Shown here one piece after another: positions 18,799 through 27,996 of a DNA stretch of 64,000 nt. Both the position numbers and the translations under genes were made by a program. Position 1 is the stretch's first letter, and each line of letters opens with the position of its first letter. The notes under the pieces are model-generated. The model searched no databases and had not been told where the DNA came from. It was given only the letters and a program-made list of their open reading frames with translations. Source of the DNA: Acetobacterium paludosum (GTDB lineage: Bacteria; Bacillota; Clostridia; Eubacteriales; Eubacteriaceae); NCBI RefSeq assembly GCF_008086595.1, contig NZ_RXYA01000001.1, forward strand, positions 1 to 64,000. The letters are read 5' to 3'.

Positions 18799-18831
18799 TC
18801 TAGATAAACATAATGAAAGGAGGTGAATATA

Positions 18832-19944
18832 ATGATACAAAAGATACTTAGAGTATCCTTTTCTATTATTGGAATGCTTGTCGGTATGGCATTGGCGAGT
18901 GTGATCTTTTCGAATACATGGATTCTGGAACCATTCAATTTGAGCTTGAGTACGGAATTTGAAGTATTCGTTTATGTGGCTCTCATTATTGTATTTGGAC
19001 TTATTTTTTTCATCCTATTTCCGCTAATGCTCAAAGGCGTTAAAAAGCTGGCAAAAATTGCTGAAGCAAGCATGGAAAATGTTCGGCTCATCGATATCGG
19101 CTTTGGCCTTGGCGGCTTGATCATTGGTTTGGTTATTGCAATGTTAATCAGTTTTGCTTTTGTTCAAATTCCTTTTCCCTGGATTGGTACAATTTTAACG
19201 ATTGTCAGCTATATTGTTTTGGGCTACCTTGGATTTATTCTGGCAATTAAAAAGCGAGAAGAGATTTTGCTTGCTTTTCAAAGTGTCAAACGGGAAAAAG
19301 AAGCAAATGCGCCAGTTAGTCAGAAACGCTCTCCGAAAAGAAAAGGAGCGGCAATCCCAAAATTATTAGACACCAGTGTGATTATCGATGGACGAATTTT
19401 TGATATCTGCAAGACAGGCTTTATTGAAGGACCCCTGGTTATACCAGTTTTTGTGCTTAATGAGCTGCAACTCATCTCGGATTCAGCAGATGAGCTTAAA
19501 AGAAATCGTGGCAGACGAGGTTTGGATATTTTAAATAAAATTCAAACAGATTTGGAAATAGAAGTTCAAATTACGGAAGAAGATTTTGAAGATACCCATG
19601 AAGTGGATGCCAAGCTAGTGAAATTAGGCAAATCCACCAAAGGGAAAATTCTAACAAATGATTATAATCTGAACAAGGTTGCCACGGTTCAAGGGGTTGA
19701 CGTTCTTAATATTAACGAGTTAGCGAATGCTGTCAAACCAATTGTTTTACCGGGCGAGGAAATGAAAGTTCTGCTTGTTAAAGGGGGAAAAGAAAACGGC
19801 CAGGCAATTGCCTATCTTGATGATGGTACGATGATTGTTGTTGAAAACGGTAAAAAATATATTGGAAATTCAACGATTGTTTTAGTTACCAGTATTTTGC
19901 AAACAGCTGCTGGACGGATGATTTTTGCAAAACCCAAAAAATGA
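18832..19944 (+). CDS. PIN/TRAM-domain membrane protein (YacL family)
   Basis: 370 residues from the ATG at 18832, eight bases after AAGGAGGTG. Four hydrophobic segments fill residues 1-140, then a basic linker, a PIN nuclease-like domain starting [15 protein letters not shown] near residue 178 with acidic residues typical of the fold, and a C-terminal TRAM domain. The family is anchored in the membrane with the PIN domain in the cytoplasm; an RNA-binding or RNase role is assumed from the domains. In other Firmicutes ispD and ispF follow directly; here they do not. Confidence 0.92.
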   Translation: MIQKILRVSFSIIGMLVGMALASVIFSNTWILEPFNLSLSTEFEVFVYVALIIVFGLIFFILFPLMLKGVKKLAKIAEASMENVRLIDIGFGLGGLIIGLVIAMLISFAFVQIPFPWIGTILTIVSYIVLGYLGFILAIKKREEILLAFQSVKREKEANAPVSQKRSPKRKGAAIPKLLDTSVIIDGRIFDICKTGFIEGPLVIPVFVLNELQLISDSADELKRNRGRRGLDILNKIQTDLEIEVQITEEDFEDTHEVDAKLVKLGKSTKGKILTNDYNLNKVATVQGVDVLNINELANAVKPIVLPGEEMKVLLVKGGKENGQAIAYLDDGTMIVVENGKKYIGNSTIVLVTSILQTAAGRMIFAKPKK

Positions 19945-19975
19945 TTATAGCAATTATAAAAAATACTTACAACCT

Positions 19976-20012
19976 CACACCAACAGTTTTCTAAAGCTGT
20001 TGGTGTTTTATT
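19976..20012 (+). terminator. Terminator after the PIN/TRAM gene
   Basis: ACACCAACAG and CTGTTGGTGT form a perfect 10-bp stem with a 10-nt loop followed by TTTTATTT. Confidence 0.88.
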
Positions 20013-20165
20013 TGGGCGCAAGCAACAAGCCAATCATAAGCTCGCTAGTAGCTGCTGGCTGATCAAGAAACAAGGTGACGCGCTTTTTTAGAAAATTATT
20101 GTAATTAACAAAAGCTTTACGTATAATGAAACGAGTATAATCGAGAAAAAGAATAAGGAGTCAGG

Positions 20166-21566
20166 ATGAATTTACCGGAAGCGTTCAAAGAAAAAATGAA
20201 AAGTCTCATGGGTGAATCCTATGAAGGCTTGCTTGATTCCTATGATCAACCGGAAAGCAAGGGGATTAGAACCAACACTCTAAAGCTGACACCGGAAGAT
20301 TTAGCCAGGAAATTACCGTTTGAAACCCAGAGCGTCGCTTGGTGTCCGGATGGTTTTTATATCGACCATGAGGTTCGACCGGGGAAGAACCCTTATTATT
20401 ATGCCGGGCTATATTATGTTCAGGAACCCACGGCGATGGCGGCAGTTGAAGTGCTTGCTCCAGAACCGGGTGATTGGGTGTTGGATCTGTGCGCCGCACC
20501 AGGAGGAAAATCCACTCAGATTGGAGCAAAACTTAAGGGACAGGGGATTTTAGTTTCAAATGAACTGGTCAATTCCCGGGCCGGTATTTTATCCACGAGT
20601 ATTGAACGGATGGGAATGACGAATGTCATTGTAACAAATGAATTTCCTGAACGATTGGTGGATTCATTCTACCAAAGCTTTGATAAAATATTAGTGGATG
20701 CACCATGTTCCGGAGAAGGAATGTTTCGAAAGGATCCGGGTGCACTTTCGGATTGGAGTCTGGAACGCGTCTCGCGTTGCGTGGGAAAGCAGGAAAAAAT
20801 ATTAGAAAGTGCTCATCGGTTGTTGAAACCGGGTGGCGTCCTGGTTTATTCGACTTGTACATTTTCGCCAGAAGAAAACGAACAGATCATTGAAGCGTTT
20901 ATGAATCAATACCCCTATGAATTAGAAAGCATTGAACTACCGGGGATTAAAGATCATGGCCGGGTGGCATGGACTCTGAATAACGAGAAAGCCATTGAAA
21001 AAACCCTTCGAATTATGCCGATGAATGTTAAAGGTGAAGGCCATTTTATTGCCAAACTGATTAAAACAGATGCAAGTTCAGATTCGAAAAATGTGAAACA
21101 GGGGTATTCAAAATCACGCCTGAAAAAAGCATCCCGAACAGAATTGATCGATTATGTTGATTTTGCCAAAAACTATTTAGCAGAATCGTTTTATAAAGAA
21201 TTTGAGGACCGTTTGTATCTTTTGGGTGAACATCTTTACGCAATCCCAAAAGGCATTGACTTGGAAACAATTGCCAACCTTAAGTTGCTGCGAACCGGGC
21301 TTCACCTTGGAACCTTTAAAAAGAATCGCTTTGAACCAAGCTACGCTTTAGGAATGGCACTAAAATTATCAGAAGCGAAAAATGTTTGTGATCTGAAAGA
21401 AGAGTCTGAGGCTTACCAGTATTTAAAAGGGGAAGCACTTAATATAAATGCAAAAAAAGGGTGGATACTAGTCGGATATGATGGTTATTCCCTCGGTTTT
21501 GGAAAAGCGAGTGAGGGGATTATCAAGAACCACTATCCCAAGGGTCTTAGAATCCGAAAGAAGTAG
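20166..21566 (+). CDS. 16S rRNA m5C methyltransferase, NOL1/NOP2/Sun family (RsmF-like)
   Basis: 466 residues. The SAM-binding motif LDLCAAPGGKSTQIG is followed by the two catalytic-cysteine motifs DAPCSGEGMFRKD and YSTCTFSPEENE, the pair that marks RNA:m5C methyltransferases. The C-terminal 170 residues form the RNA-binding extension found in RsmF/YebU-like proteins. It methylates a cytosine of 16S rRNA; the exact position is inferred from family only. It appears to start a run of closely spaced plus-strand genes (LbH protein, DUF523, ddl). Confidence 0.92.
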   Translation: MNLPEAFKEKMKSLMGESYEGLLDSYDQPESKGIRTNTLKLTPEDLARKLPFETQSVAWCPDGFYIDHEVRPGKNPYYYAGLYYVQEPTAMAAVEVLAPEPGDWVLDLCAAPGGKSTQIGAKLKGQGILVSNELVNSRAGILSTSIERMGMTNVIVTNEFPERLVDSFYQSFDKILVDAPCSGEGMFRKDPGALSDWSLERVSRCVGKQEKILESAHRLLKPGGVLVYSTCTFSPEENEQIIEAFMNQYPYELESIELPGIKDHGRVAWTLNNEKAIEKTLRIMPMNVKGEGHFIAKLIKTDASSDSKNVKQGYSKSRLKKASRTELIDYVDFAKNYLAESFYKEFEDRLYLLGEHLYAIPKGIDLETIANLKLLRTGLHLGTFKKNRFEPSYALGMALKLSEAKNVCDLKEESEAYQYLKGEALNINAKKGWILVGYDGYSLGFGKASEGIIKNHYPKGLRIRKK

Positions 21567-21577
21567 GAGGATTTAAG

Positions 21578-21985
21578 ATGCAAAATAAAGAAACTGGGAC
21601 GACGATTCACAATAGTGCAGTGATTTCGGAAAAGGCCAATATTGGCAAAAATACGACGATTGGTGCAGGAGCAGTAATCGGGGAAGATGTCGTGATTGGA
21701 GAAAGCTGCAACATTGGCACCGGAGTCATTATAGAAGCAAAAAGTATGATTGAAAATGGCTGTATTTTGGAACCCGGGGTTATTTTGGGAAAAAGAGCCA
21801 GGGTGGGTGAAAATACAAAAATTGGAATGGGCGCTCGGATAACCCATGATGTGACCATTGCATCCAATTCCGTCATTAAAATAGGTGAAATCGTATTAAA
21901 AGATATGGTTTATAAAATGGTTTTTAAACGCGGCGCCTGGATTTATCGGGAAGATAGTTTAAACCATAAGAATGAAAAAGATTGA
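21578..21985 (+). CDS. Left-handed beta-helix (hexapeptide repeat) protein
   Basis: 135 residues, most of them imperfect hexapeptide repeats ([LIV]Gxxxx: NIGKNT, TIGAGA, VIGEDV, VIGESC, NIGTGV) between residues 10 and 110. This is the left-handed beta-helix fold of acyltransferases and related proteins. It lacks a clear extra catalytic domain and is short, so an acetyltransferase role is possible but not shown. AGGAGG precedes the ATG and the gene overlaps the region of the next start, suggesting an operon with the methyltransferase and the DUF523 gene. Confidence 0.8.
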   Translation: MQNKETGTTIHNSAVISEKANIGKNTTIGAGAVIGEDVVIGESCNIGTGVIIEAKSMIENGCILEPGVILGKRARVGENTKIGMGARITHDVTIASNSVIKIGEIVLKDMVYKMVFKRGAWIYREDSLNHKNEKD

Positions 21986-21996
21986 AAGGAATAGTG

Positions 21997-22488
21997 ATGA
22001 ATCAAAAAGATTTCAATAGTTTAAAGGAAGCAATTAACAAGAAAAAACCAATTTTAGTATCAGGCTGTTTATTGGGGATGAAGATTAACTATAAAGAGGA
22101 AGGCAGCCTTGTTGAGGAATTGCGTGAGCTTTTACTGCATGGAAAAGCTATTCCGGTTTGCCCAGAGGTGTTGGCGGGGATGTCGACTCCGAGAGATCCG
22201 GCTGAAATAGTGGTGGTTAATGGCGAACGAAAAGTGTATAATAATAAAAAAATTGACGTGACTGATCTTTACAATCTGGGAGCAGAGCGAACCCTGGCAG
22301 CAGCACGGACATCAGGAGCAAAAATTGCCGTTTTAAAGAGCAAAAGTCCTTCTTGTGGTTGTGGAAAAATCTACGATGGTACTTTCAGTGAAAGTTTAAT
22401 CGATGGCGATGGGATTGTCACGGCTTTATTAAAAGAGAATGGTATTCGAGTCATTTCAGAAGAAGATTTTTTAGAATGTATAAAATAG
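21997..22488 (+). CDS. DUF523-family cysteine-rich protein
   Basis: 163 residues from the ATG at 21997, six bases after AAAGGAAT. Shows the DUF523 pattern: LVSGCLLGMKINY near the N-terminus, PVCPEVLAGMSTPRDPAEI in the middle and LKSKSPSCGCGKIYDGTFS towards the C-terminus. The invariant cysteines suggest metal or Fe-S binding, but no function is established. It sits between the beta-helix gene and ddl. Confidence 0.88.
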   Translation: MNQKDFNSLKEAINKKKPILVSGCLLGMKINYKEEGSLVEELRELLLHGKAIPVCPEVLAGMSTPRDPAEIVVVNGERKVYNNKKIDVTDLYNLGAERTLAAARTSGAKIAVLKSKSPSCGCGKIYDGTFSESLIDGDGIVTALLKENGIRVISEEDFLECIK

Positions 22489-22527
22489 GATCTTGTCGAA
22501 ATCAATAGAGAAAAGTGAGGAAATAAT

Positions 22528-23583
22528 ATGGAAAACAAACTTAACATAGGCGTAGTTTTTGGAGGGCAGTCCGGAGAACATGAAGTCTCTCGTGTTTCAG
22601 CCTATAATGTATTAGAGGTTATTAATCAGGAAAAATATAATATTGTAACCATCGGGATAACCAAAAACGGAAAATGGTATTTGTATTCAGGAGATCATGA
22701 AAAAATAAAGGATGGCTCATGGGAACAGGATTCGGAGAATCTTATTGGCGATTTTTCAATTTTTTCCCATCCTGAAATTACGAAAATTGATATTTTCTTC
22801 CCAGTTCTTCACGGGCCAATGGGTGAAGATGGCACGATTCAAGGGGTTTTTGAGATGTTGAACAAACCTTACGTCGGTTGCGGGGTGTTAAGTTCAGCAG
22901 TGGGAATGGATAAGGTCTTTTCAAAAATTATGTTTGAAAGTGTCGGGATACCGACCGGAAAATACGTTTATTTTAGGAAAAAGGACTGGAAAAAAGATGC
23001 TGATGGAAGGATAGCAGAAGCAGAAAAAGTTTTGGGATACCCTATTTTCGTTAAACCTGCGAATATGGGATCAAGTGTGGGTATAACTAAAGCACATGAT
23101 CGCAAAGAACTTTTATCCGCCATTGAAGAAGCCTTTAAATATGATAATAAATTGATCCTGGAAGTGTTTGTTAAAGGAAAAGAAATTGAGTGTGGGGTAC
23201 TTGATGAAAATGGGGTAACACGAGCATCGATTCCGGGTGAAGTCATTCCTTCAAAAGAATTCTATGATTATGAAGCAAAATATTCAGCGGATGAAGATTC
23301 AAAGGTTGAGATCCCGGCCAACATTTCAAAGGAATTAACGGAAAAAGTAAGAGCATATGCCATCAAAGCTTTCGATGCGATTGAAGGTTCCGGCCTTTCC
23401 CGGGTAGATTTTTTCGTCACCGAAGATGAACGCATCTTGATTAATGAAGTCAATACGTTGCCGGGATTTACAAATATCAGTATGTATCCCAAAATGTGGG
23501 AAGCCACCGGAATTGGGTATACAGAACTTGTCGACCTGATTATCGCAACGGCGGATCGCAAACGTGTGACCATAACCAAATAA
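22528..23583 (+). CDS. ddl: D-alanine--D-alanine ligase
   Basis: 351 residues, ATP-grasp fold. Joins two D-alanines for peptidoglycan. N-terminal VVFGGQSGEHEVS, ATP-binding FVKPANMGSSVGITKA and the C-terminal metal and substrate site FINEVNTLPGFT-like (ILINEVNTLPGFTNISMYP) are present. The substrate selector region (SKEFYDYEAKY) contains the Tyr-Asp-Tyr typical of longer Ddl forms; whether it makes D-Ala-D-Ala or D-Ala-D-Lac cannot be settled by eye. Alanine racemase lies 4.4 kb downstream, so both D-Ala steps are encoded close together. Confidence 0.94.
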   Translation: MENKLNIGVVFGGQSGEHEVSRVSAYNVLEVINQEKYNIVTIGITKNGKWYLYSGDHEKIKDGSWEQDSENLIGDFSIFSHPEITKIDIFFPVLHGPMGEDGTIQGVFEMLNKPYVGCGVLSSAVGMDKVFSKIMFESVGIPTGKYVYFRKKDWKKDADGRIAEAEKVLGYPIFVKPANMGSSVGITKAHDRKELLSAIEEAFKYDNKLILEVFVKGKEIECGVLDENGVTRASIPGEVIPSKEFYDYEAKYSADEDSKVEIPANISKELTEKVRAYAIKAFDAIEGSGLSRVDFFVTEDERILINEVNTLPGFTNISMYPKMWEATGIGYTELVDLIIATADRKRVTITK

Positions 23584-23667
23584 AAACTTAAGAATATAAT
23601 TTTTCTTGATAAAAAAACCAATCAATGGTTTAATAGTGTGAGAAATTATACCTCCAGGAGGAGATCA

Positions 23668-24099
23668 ATGACTGAACAAAGAAAAAAAGTATGGTTATCC
23701 ATTTCGGGAAAGATTAAAAACGAAGAAGATAAAGAAACCTTAGAATTTCTTACCGAAGGAGACCTGTATAAAGAAAACAATCGGTCATGTGTTACCTATA
23801 TAGAATCCGAAGTTTCAGGGATGGAAGGGACGACCACTACCGTATGTGTTGATGCAGAGAAGGTATCCGTCATTCGATTGGGAACTACCAATTCCATTAT
23901 GGAATTTGAAACGGGAAAAAGAAACCTCACCTGGTACTCCACACCGTATGGGGATGTAACCATGGGAATTTTTACCAAGGACGTTTTTGTAAATTATAAC
24001 GACGAAAAAGAACCAACCAGGGTATCAATCGACTACAATATTGAAATTGAGGGTGTTACCAATTCACAGAATGTCTTAAACATCAAAATCACCCAATAA
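23668..24099 (+). CDS. DUF1934-family protein (YwiB-like)
   Basis: 143 residues from the ATG at 23668, four bases after GGAGGAG. A beta-rich lipocalin-like small protein: KKVWLSISGKI at the start, EGDLYKENN, TYIESEVSGMEGTTT and TPYGDVTMGIFT are family features. DUF1934 genes commonly lie directly upstream of argS in Firmicutes, as here. Function is unknown. A strong terminator separates it from argS. Confidence 0.88.
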   Translation: MTEQRKKVWLSISGKIKNEEDKETLEFLTEGDLYKENNRSCVTYIESEVSGMEGTTTTVCVDAEKVSVIRLGTTNSIMEFETGKRNLTWYSTPYGDVTMGIFTKDVFVNYNDEKEPTRVSIDYNIEIEGVTNSQNVLNIKITQ

Positions 24100-24118
24100 T
24101 ACCAGGGACAAGAAAACC

Positions 24119-24155
24119 AGTAAAGGAGAAGTGCCAAGGGTACTTCTCCTTTAAC
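24119..24155 (+). terminator. Terminator between the DUF1934 gene and argS
   Basis: AAAGGAGAAGT and ACTTCTCCTTT form a perfect 11-bp stem with a 9-nt loop. The T-run on the plus strand is short (TTT). Confidence 0.75.
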
Positions 24156-24208
24156 GTTAAACTTGTGTTGATAGCAAGACATAAAAAAGAAGAGTGAGAG
24201 GAAAAAGC

Positions 24209-25885
24209 ATGTATATACGTGAAAAAATCAATGAACAGATAAAAGAAATCACGGCAGGTGCTCTGAATAAATCGTTAGCTTCAGGGGCCTTTGCCATTGA
24301 AACAATGCCAAATATTTTTCTGGAAATCCCCAGAGAAAAAGGACATGGAGATTATTCAACGAACATTGCCATGCAATTGCCAAAGCAAACCAGAAAGTCA
24401 CCCCGTTTTATTGCGGAAACATTGATGGCAAATATGGATACAGCAGGTTCTTATGTAGAATCGGTAGAAATAGCAGGACCGGGTTTTATTAATTTTAAGT
24501 TAAAAAAATCATGGCATTATGCAGTGCTGGAAGAAATTGCCGAAATGAAAAAAGATTACGGTCGAAGTCAGAAAAACAAAGGGAAAGCCTTTAACTTAGA
24601 ATTCATTTCGGCGAATCCTACCGGTCCCATGCACATGGGAAATGCTCGCGGAGGAGCCATTGGGGATATTTTAGCAGCTGTCGCAGACTGGACTGGATAT
24701 GAAGTAACCCGGGAATTTTACATAAATGATGCCGGAAACCAAATCGTCAAATTTGGAGATTCTCTGGATGCCCGTTATCGACAATTATTTGGTGAGGATA
24801 TACCCTTTCCGGAAGATGGCTATCAGGGCGATGACATCACTGAACATGTGAAAAATTTCATTGCCGAAAATGGTGATGTGCATCGATCATTGGAATCTGA
24901 TGAACGGAAAAAAATACTCATCGATTATGCGCTGAATAAGAACCTGACGCAAATAAAAAGTGATCTGGCAGCTTATGGCATTCATTATGATGTCTGGTTT
25001 TCAGAACAAAGTTTGTATGACAGCGGTGCCATTGAAGAGACCATTGCCCGTTTGAAAGAAGGTGGATTTACCTATGAACAAGATGGCGCCTTGTGGTTTA
25101 AGTCAACCTCTTTCGGATCAGAGAAAGACGATGTCATTATTCGGGCCAATGGATTACCCACCTATTTTATGGGCGATATCGCTTATCATGTGAATAAGTA
25201 TATCACCAGAGGCTTTGATCGCTGCATTAATGTTTGGGGAGCCGATCACCATGGCCATGTTGCCCGACTAAAGGGAGCTTTGACAGCGGTTGGAATCAAT
25301 GCCGATGAATTCGATGTCGTGCTGATGCAGTTGGTGAGACTGATCAGAAACGGTGAAGTGACCCGAATGTCAAAACGAAAGGGAAAAGCGATTGCGCTGA
25401 CCGATTTAATTGATGAAGTAGGCGTTGATGCCACGCGATTCTTTTTTAATCTCCGTTCCCCGGACAGTCATTTTGACTTTGATCTGGATTTAGCGATGGA
25501 ACAATCCAGTGATAATCCGGTATTTTATGTGCAATATGCTCATGCCCGTATTTGCAGCATCATCAGGCAGATGGCGGAAGAATTGGATAATACGGTAGCT
25601 TTGGATCCTGAGCGCTTGACCGAAAAGGAAGAGTTGAATCTTTTGGAAATTCTTTCTTTATTTTCAGATGAAATTCTGATGGCTGAAGATAAGTTGGATC
25701 CCAGCAGAATTACCCATTACGCCATTGATTTGGCTTCAGCTTTTCATAGCTTTTATAACGCCTGTCATGTGCGGGTTGAGGATAAAAGTCTGATGAAGGC
25801 AAGAGTCGCATTGATTGAAGCAACTCAGCAGGTTATTGAAAATGCGCTGAGCATTTTGGGCATTTCGGCGCCGGAAAGAATGTAA
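24209..25885 (+). CDS. argS: Arginyl-tRNA synthetase
   Basis: 558 residues from the ATG at 24209, after GAGAGG. Class I synthetase: N-terminal Add-1 domain, a HIGH-type motif in NPTGPMHMGNARG, the KMSKS counterpart MSKRKGKA, and a C-terminal DALR anticodon-binding domain (FYVQYAHARI and following). Charges tRNA-Arg. The next gene (tcdA) starts one base after its stop, so the two are probably cotranscribed. Confidence 0.96.
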   Translation: MYIREKINEQIKEITAGALNKSLASGAFAIETMPNIFLEIPREKGHGDYSTNIAMQLPKQTRKSPRFIAETLMANMDTAGSYVESVEIAGPGFINFKLKKSWHYAVLEEIAEMKKDYGRSQKNKGKAFNLEFISANPTGPMHMGNARGGAIGDILAAVADWTGYEVTREFYINDAGNQIVKFGDSLDARYRQLFGEDIPFPEDGYQGDDITEHVKNFIAENGDVHRSLESDERKKILIDYALNKNLTQIKSDLAAYGIHYDVWFSEQSLYDSGAIEETIARLKEGGFTYEQDGALWFKSTSFGSEKDDVIIRANGLPTYFMGDIAYHVNKYITRGFDRCINVWGADHHGHVARLKGALTAVGINADEFDVVLMQLVRLIRNGEVTRMSKRKGKAIALTDLIDEVGVDATRFFFNLRSPDSHFDFDLDLAMEQSSDNPVFYVQYAHARICSIIRQMAEELDNTVALDPERLTEKEELNLLEILSLFSDEILMAEDKLDPSRITHYAIDLASAFHSFYNACHVRVEDKSLMKARVALIEATQQVIENALSILGISAPERM

Positions 25886-25886
25886 G

Positions 25887-26588
25887 ATGATAACCGAAGA
25901 AGGAATTTTTGATCGAACTGAAAAACTCATTGGTAAGTCAGGGCTTGAAATGCTTCAAAATTCCCGAGTGATTTTATTTGGCGTTGGCGGAGTCGGCTCC
26001 TTTGCGGCTGAAGGACTAATAAGAAGCGGCGTCGGTTTCCTGACAATCGTAGATAAGGACGTCATTGACCCAACAAATCTTAATCGTCAGATTATGGCGA
26101 ACGTAAAAACAATCGGGAAGAAAAAAGTGAATGCCATGGCACGGCGACTGATTGCTATCAATCCGCTTTGTATTATTCACCCCATGTACGAATGCTACAC
26201 CCCGGAAAATTCAGGAATATTTCATTTGGAAGATTATGATTATGTCATTGATGCCGTGGATATGGTGACCGCAAAAATTGATTTAGCGGTTAAATGTCAA
26301 GATAGCAAGGTGCCTCTGATCAGCTCCATGGGAACAGGGAATAAACTGGATCCAAGTCTTTTTGGAATCACGGATATTTATGAAACATCGATATGCCCGC
26401 TGGCAAAAGTCATGCGAAAAGAACTGAGAAACCGGGGAGTTGAATCGCTTAAGGTACTTTATTCAAGAGAAGAACCGGTGGTACGGGAGAATCCGCCCGG
26501 GAGCATTGCGTTTGTTCCAGCCGTTGCGGGTCTGCTGATGGCCGGAGAAGTCGTCCGAGATTTGTTGAAAGCCAAGAAGATTGTCTAA
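25887..26588 (+). CDS. tcdA: tRNA threonylcarbamoyladenosine dehydratase (TcdA, ThiF/E1-like)
   Basis: 233 residues, E1-like fold. The ATP motif GVGGVGSFAAEGLIRSG is at about 32-48, followed by DPTNLNRQI and the conserved YVIDAVDMVTAK. TcdA activates and cyclises t6A37 to ct6A in tRNA. The spacing of one base from argS indicates an operon of tRNA-related genes. The length matches the YgdL/TcdA subgroup rather than MoeB or ThiF. Confidence 0.88.
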   Translation: MITEEGIFDRTEKLIGKSGLEMLQNSRVILFGVGGVGSFAAEGLIRSGVGFLTIVDKDVIDPTNLNRQIMANVKTIGKKKVNAMARRLIAINPLCIIHPMYECYTPENSGIFHLEDYDYVIDAVDMVTAKIDLAVKCQDSKVPLISSMGTGNKLDPSLFGITDIYETSICPLAKVMRKELRNRGVESLKVLYSREEPVVRENPPGSIAFVPAVAGLLMAGEVVRDLLKAKKIV

Positions 26589-26593
26589 AAACG

Positions 26594-26652
26594 GACTCCA
26601 TCAACAGATAACTTAAAGGGAATTTAAGTTATCTGTTGATGGAGCTTTTTTA
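26594..26652 (+). terminator. Strong terminator after tcdA
   Basis: CTCCATCAACAGATAACTTAA pairs perfectly with its complement at 26621-26644 (long stem, 6-nt loop), followed by CTTTTTTA. Confidence 0.92.
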
Positions 26653-26663
26653 TCGTTTTTTTA

Positions 26664-26765
26664 TGTTATAATTTCTATAAAAGACAGCTGAACCAATAGA
26701 GCTTATTTAATAAAAAAGAAAATGTAAACCTGTACAGAATGAAACAGTTTGAAAAGACCTGTACA
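26664..26765 (+). promoter_or_regulatory. ispF promoter with a repeated ACCTGTACA element
   Basis: An extended -10 TGTTATAAT (box 26667-26672) lies 147 nt before ispF. Between it and the gene, ACCTGTACA occurs twice (26728-26736 and 26757-26765), 29 nt apart. The core TGTACA is a palindrome. The repeats may be a regulator site or part of an RNA leader. Confidence 0.45.
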
Positions 26766-26818
26766 AACGATAGAAAATATGATTAAATTTATTTGACGAA
26801 ATGTTTGGAAGGAGTAAG

Positions 26819-27307
26819 ATGATACGAGTAGGTACAGGCTATGATGTCCATCGTTTGGTTGAAAAGCGAGCGCTTGTTCTAGGCGGTGTAAAAATAACGC
26901 ATCCTCTTGGCCTTTTGGGACATTCAGATGCGGACGTTCTGGTGCATGCGATCATGGATGCCCTTTTAGGGGCATTGGCCCTTGGTGATATTGGAAAGTA
27001 TTTTCCCGACAGCGATGAAGCGTACAAAGATTGTGACAGTCTGATGCTTTTGAAAAAAGTGGGGGAGCTTGTCGGCGAAAAAGGATATCGGATCAATAAT
27101 ATTGATTCAACCATTATTGCACAGGCCCCAAAACTAAGTTCTTATATTGAAATCATGAAAGAAAATATTAGCAGAACCCTGGATTTACCCAGAGATCGGG
27201 TGAGTGTTAAAGCAACAACAGAAGAAGGTCTTGGCTTTACCGGAAGGCAAGAAGGAATAGCTGCCAGTGCAGTGGTGAGTCTTGTGAAAGGAGAAATAAT
27301 AAAATGA
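26819..27307 (+). CDS. ispF: 2-C-methyl-D-erythritol 2,4-cyclodiphosphate synthase
   Basis: 162 residues from the ATG at 26819, after GGAAGGAG. MEP-pathway enzyme of isoprenoid synthesis, active as a trimer. The metal ligands are in GYDVHRL and [10 protein letters not shown], and the cap motif [10 protein letters not shown] is at the C-terminus. The usual partner gene ispD is not adjacent and is not found in this window. It overlaps the next gene by four bases. Confidence 0.95.
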   Translation: MIRVGTGYDVHRLVEKRALVLGGVKITHPLGLLGHSDADVLVHAIMDALLGALALGDIGKYFPDSDEAYKDCDSLMLLKKVGELVGEKGYRINNIDSTIIAQAPKLSSYIEIMKENISRTLDLPRDRVSVKATTEEGLGFTGRQEGIAASAVVSLVKGEIIK

Positions 27308-27993
27308 TTGGTATTATTGCAGCCATGGATAGTGAGGTCAGAGAAATCAAATCAGTCATGGAGGATTGTTTTAAAATCACCCATGCGGGAATGACGTTTT
27401 TCAAAGGAAAGCTCAAACAAAAAGAAGTTGTGACGGTGCAATGCGGCATCGGAAAAGTTAATGCGGCCATGTGCACGCAGGTTCTGATTGACATTTTCAA
27501 GGTCAAAGCCATTATTAATGTGGGCGTAGCCGGGGCCGTTCATCCGGATCTTGAGATTGGTGACATTGTGATTTCGGAAGACAGCTGTCAATATGATATG
27601 GATGCCAGAGCTTTTGGACATCCACTGGGAGAAATCCCCAATATGGACATCACCTTTTTTAAAGCCGACAAAACATTAATCAAGCTGGCCGAAGAAGCAG
27701 CCATTGGACTAAAAGCGCCATACCGGATCGGTCGGATCATGACCGCCGATTTAGGCGTGGATTCCAAAGCGATTAAAGAAAAACTTTTCGCTGAATTTGG
27801 CGGACTTTGCTGTGAAATGGAAGGGGCGGCGGTTGGACAGGTTGCCGTATTTAACCAGGTTCCGTACCTGGTCATTCGGTCAATATCGGATCAAGCGGAT
27901 GCCAACCTTTCAAATGATTATAAAAACAATTTGGAAGACTCCATTAAAAATGGGGTGGCCATTGTTTTGAGCATGGCTCAGGGAGCCGAATAA
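27304..27993 (+). CDS. mtnN: 5'-methylthioadenosine/S-adenosylhomocysteine nucleosidase
   Basis: 229 residues. Hydrolyses MTA and SAH to adenine and the thiosugar, recycling SAM by-products. Phosphorylase-superfamily features: [11 protein letters not shown] at the start, [12 protein letters not shown], the substrate-binding [12 protein letters not shown] and a catalytic Asp in [12 protein letters not shown] overlap with ispF shows translational coupling, although the pathways are not related. Alanine racemase starts three bases after its stop. Confidence 0.94.
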   Translation: MIGIIAAMDSEVREIKSVMEDCFKITHAGMTFFKGKLKQKEVVTVQCGIGKVNAAMCTQVLIDIFKVKAIINVGVAGAVHPDLEIGDIVISEDSCQYDMDARAFGHPLGEIPNMDITFFKADKTLIKLAEEAAIGLKAPYRIGRIMTADLGVDSKAIKEKLFAEFGGLCCEMEGAAVGQVAVFNQVPYLVIRSISDQADANLSNDYKNNLEDSIKNGVAIVLSMAQGAE

Positions 27994-27996
27994 AAA

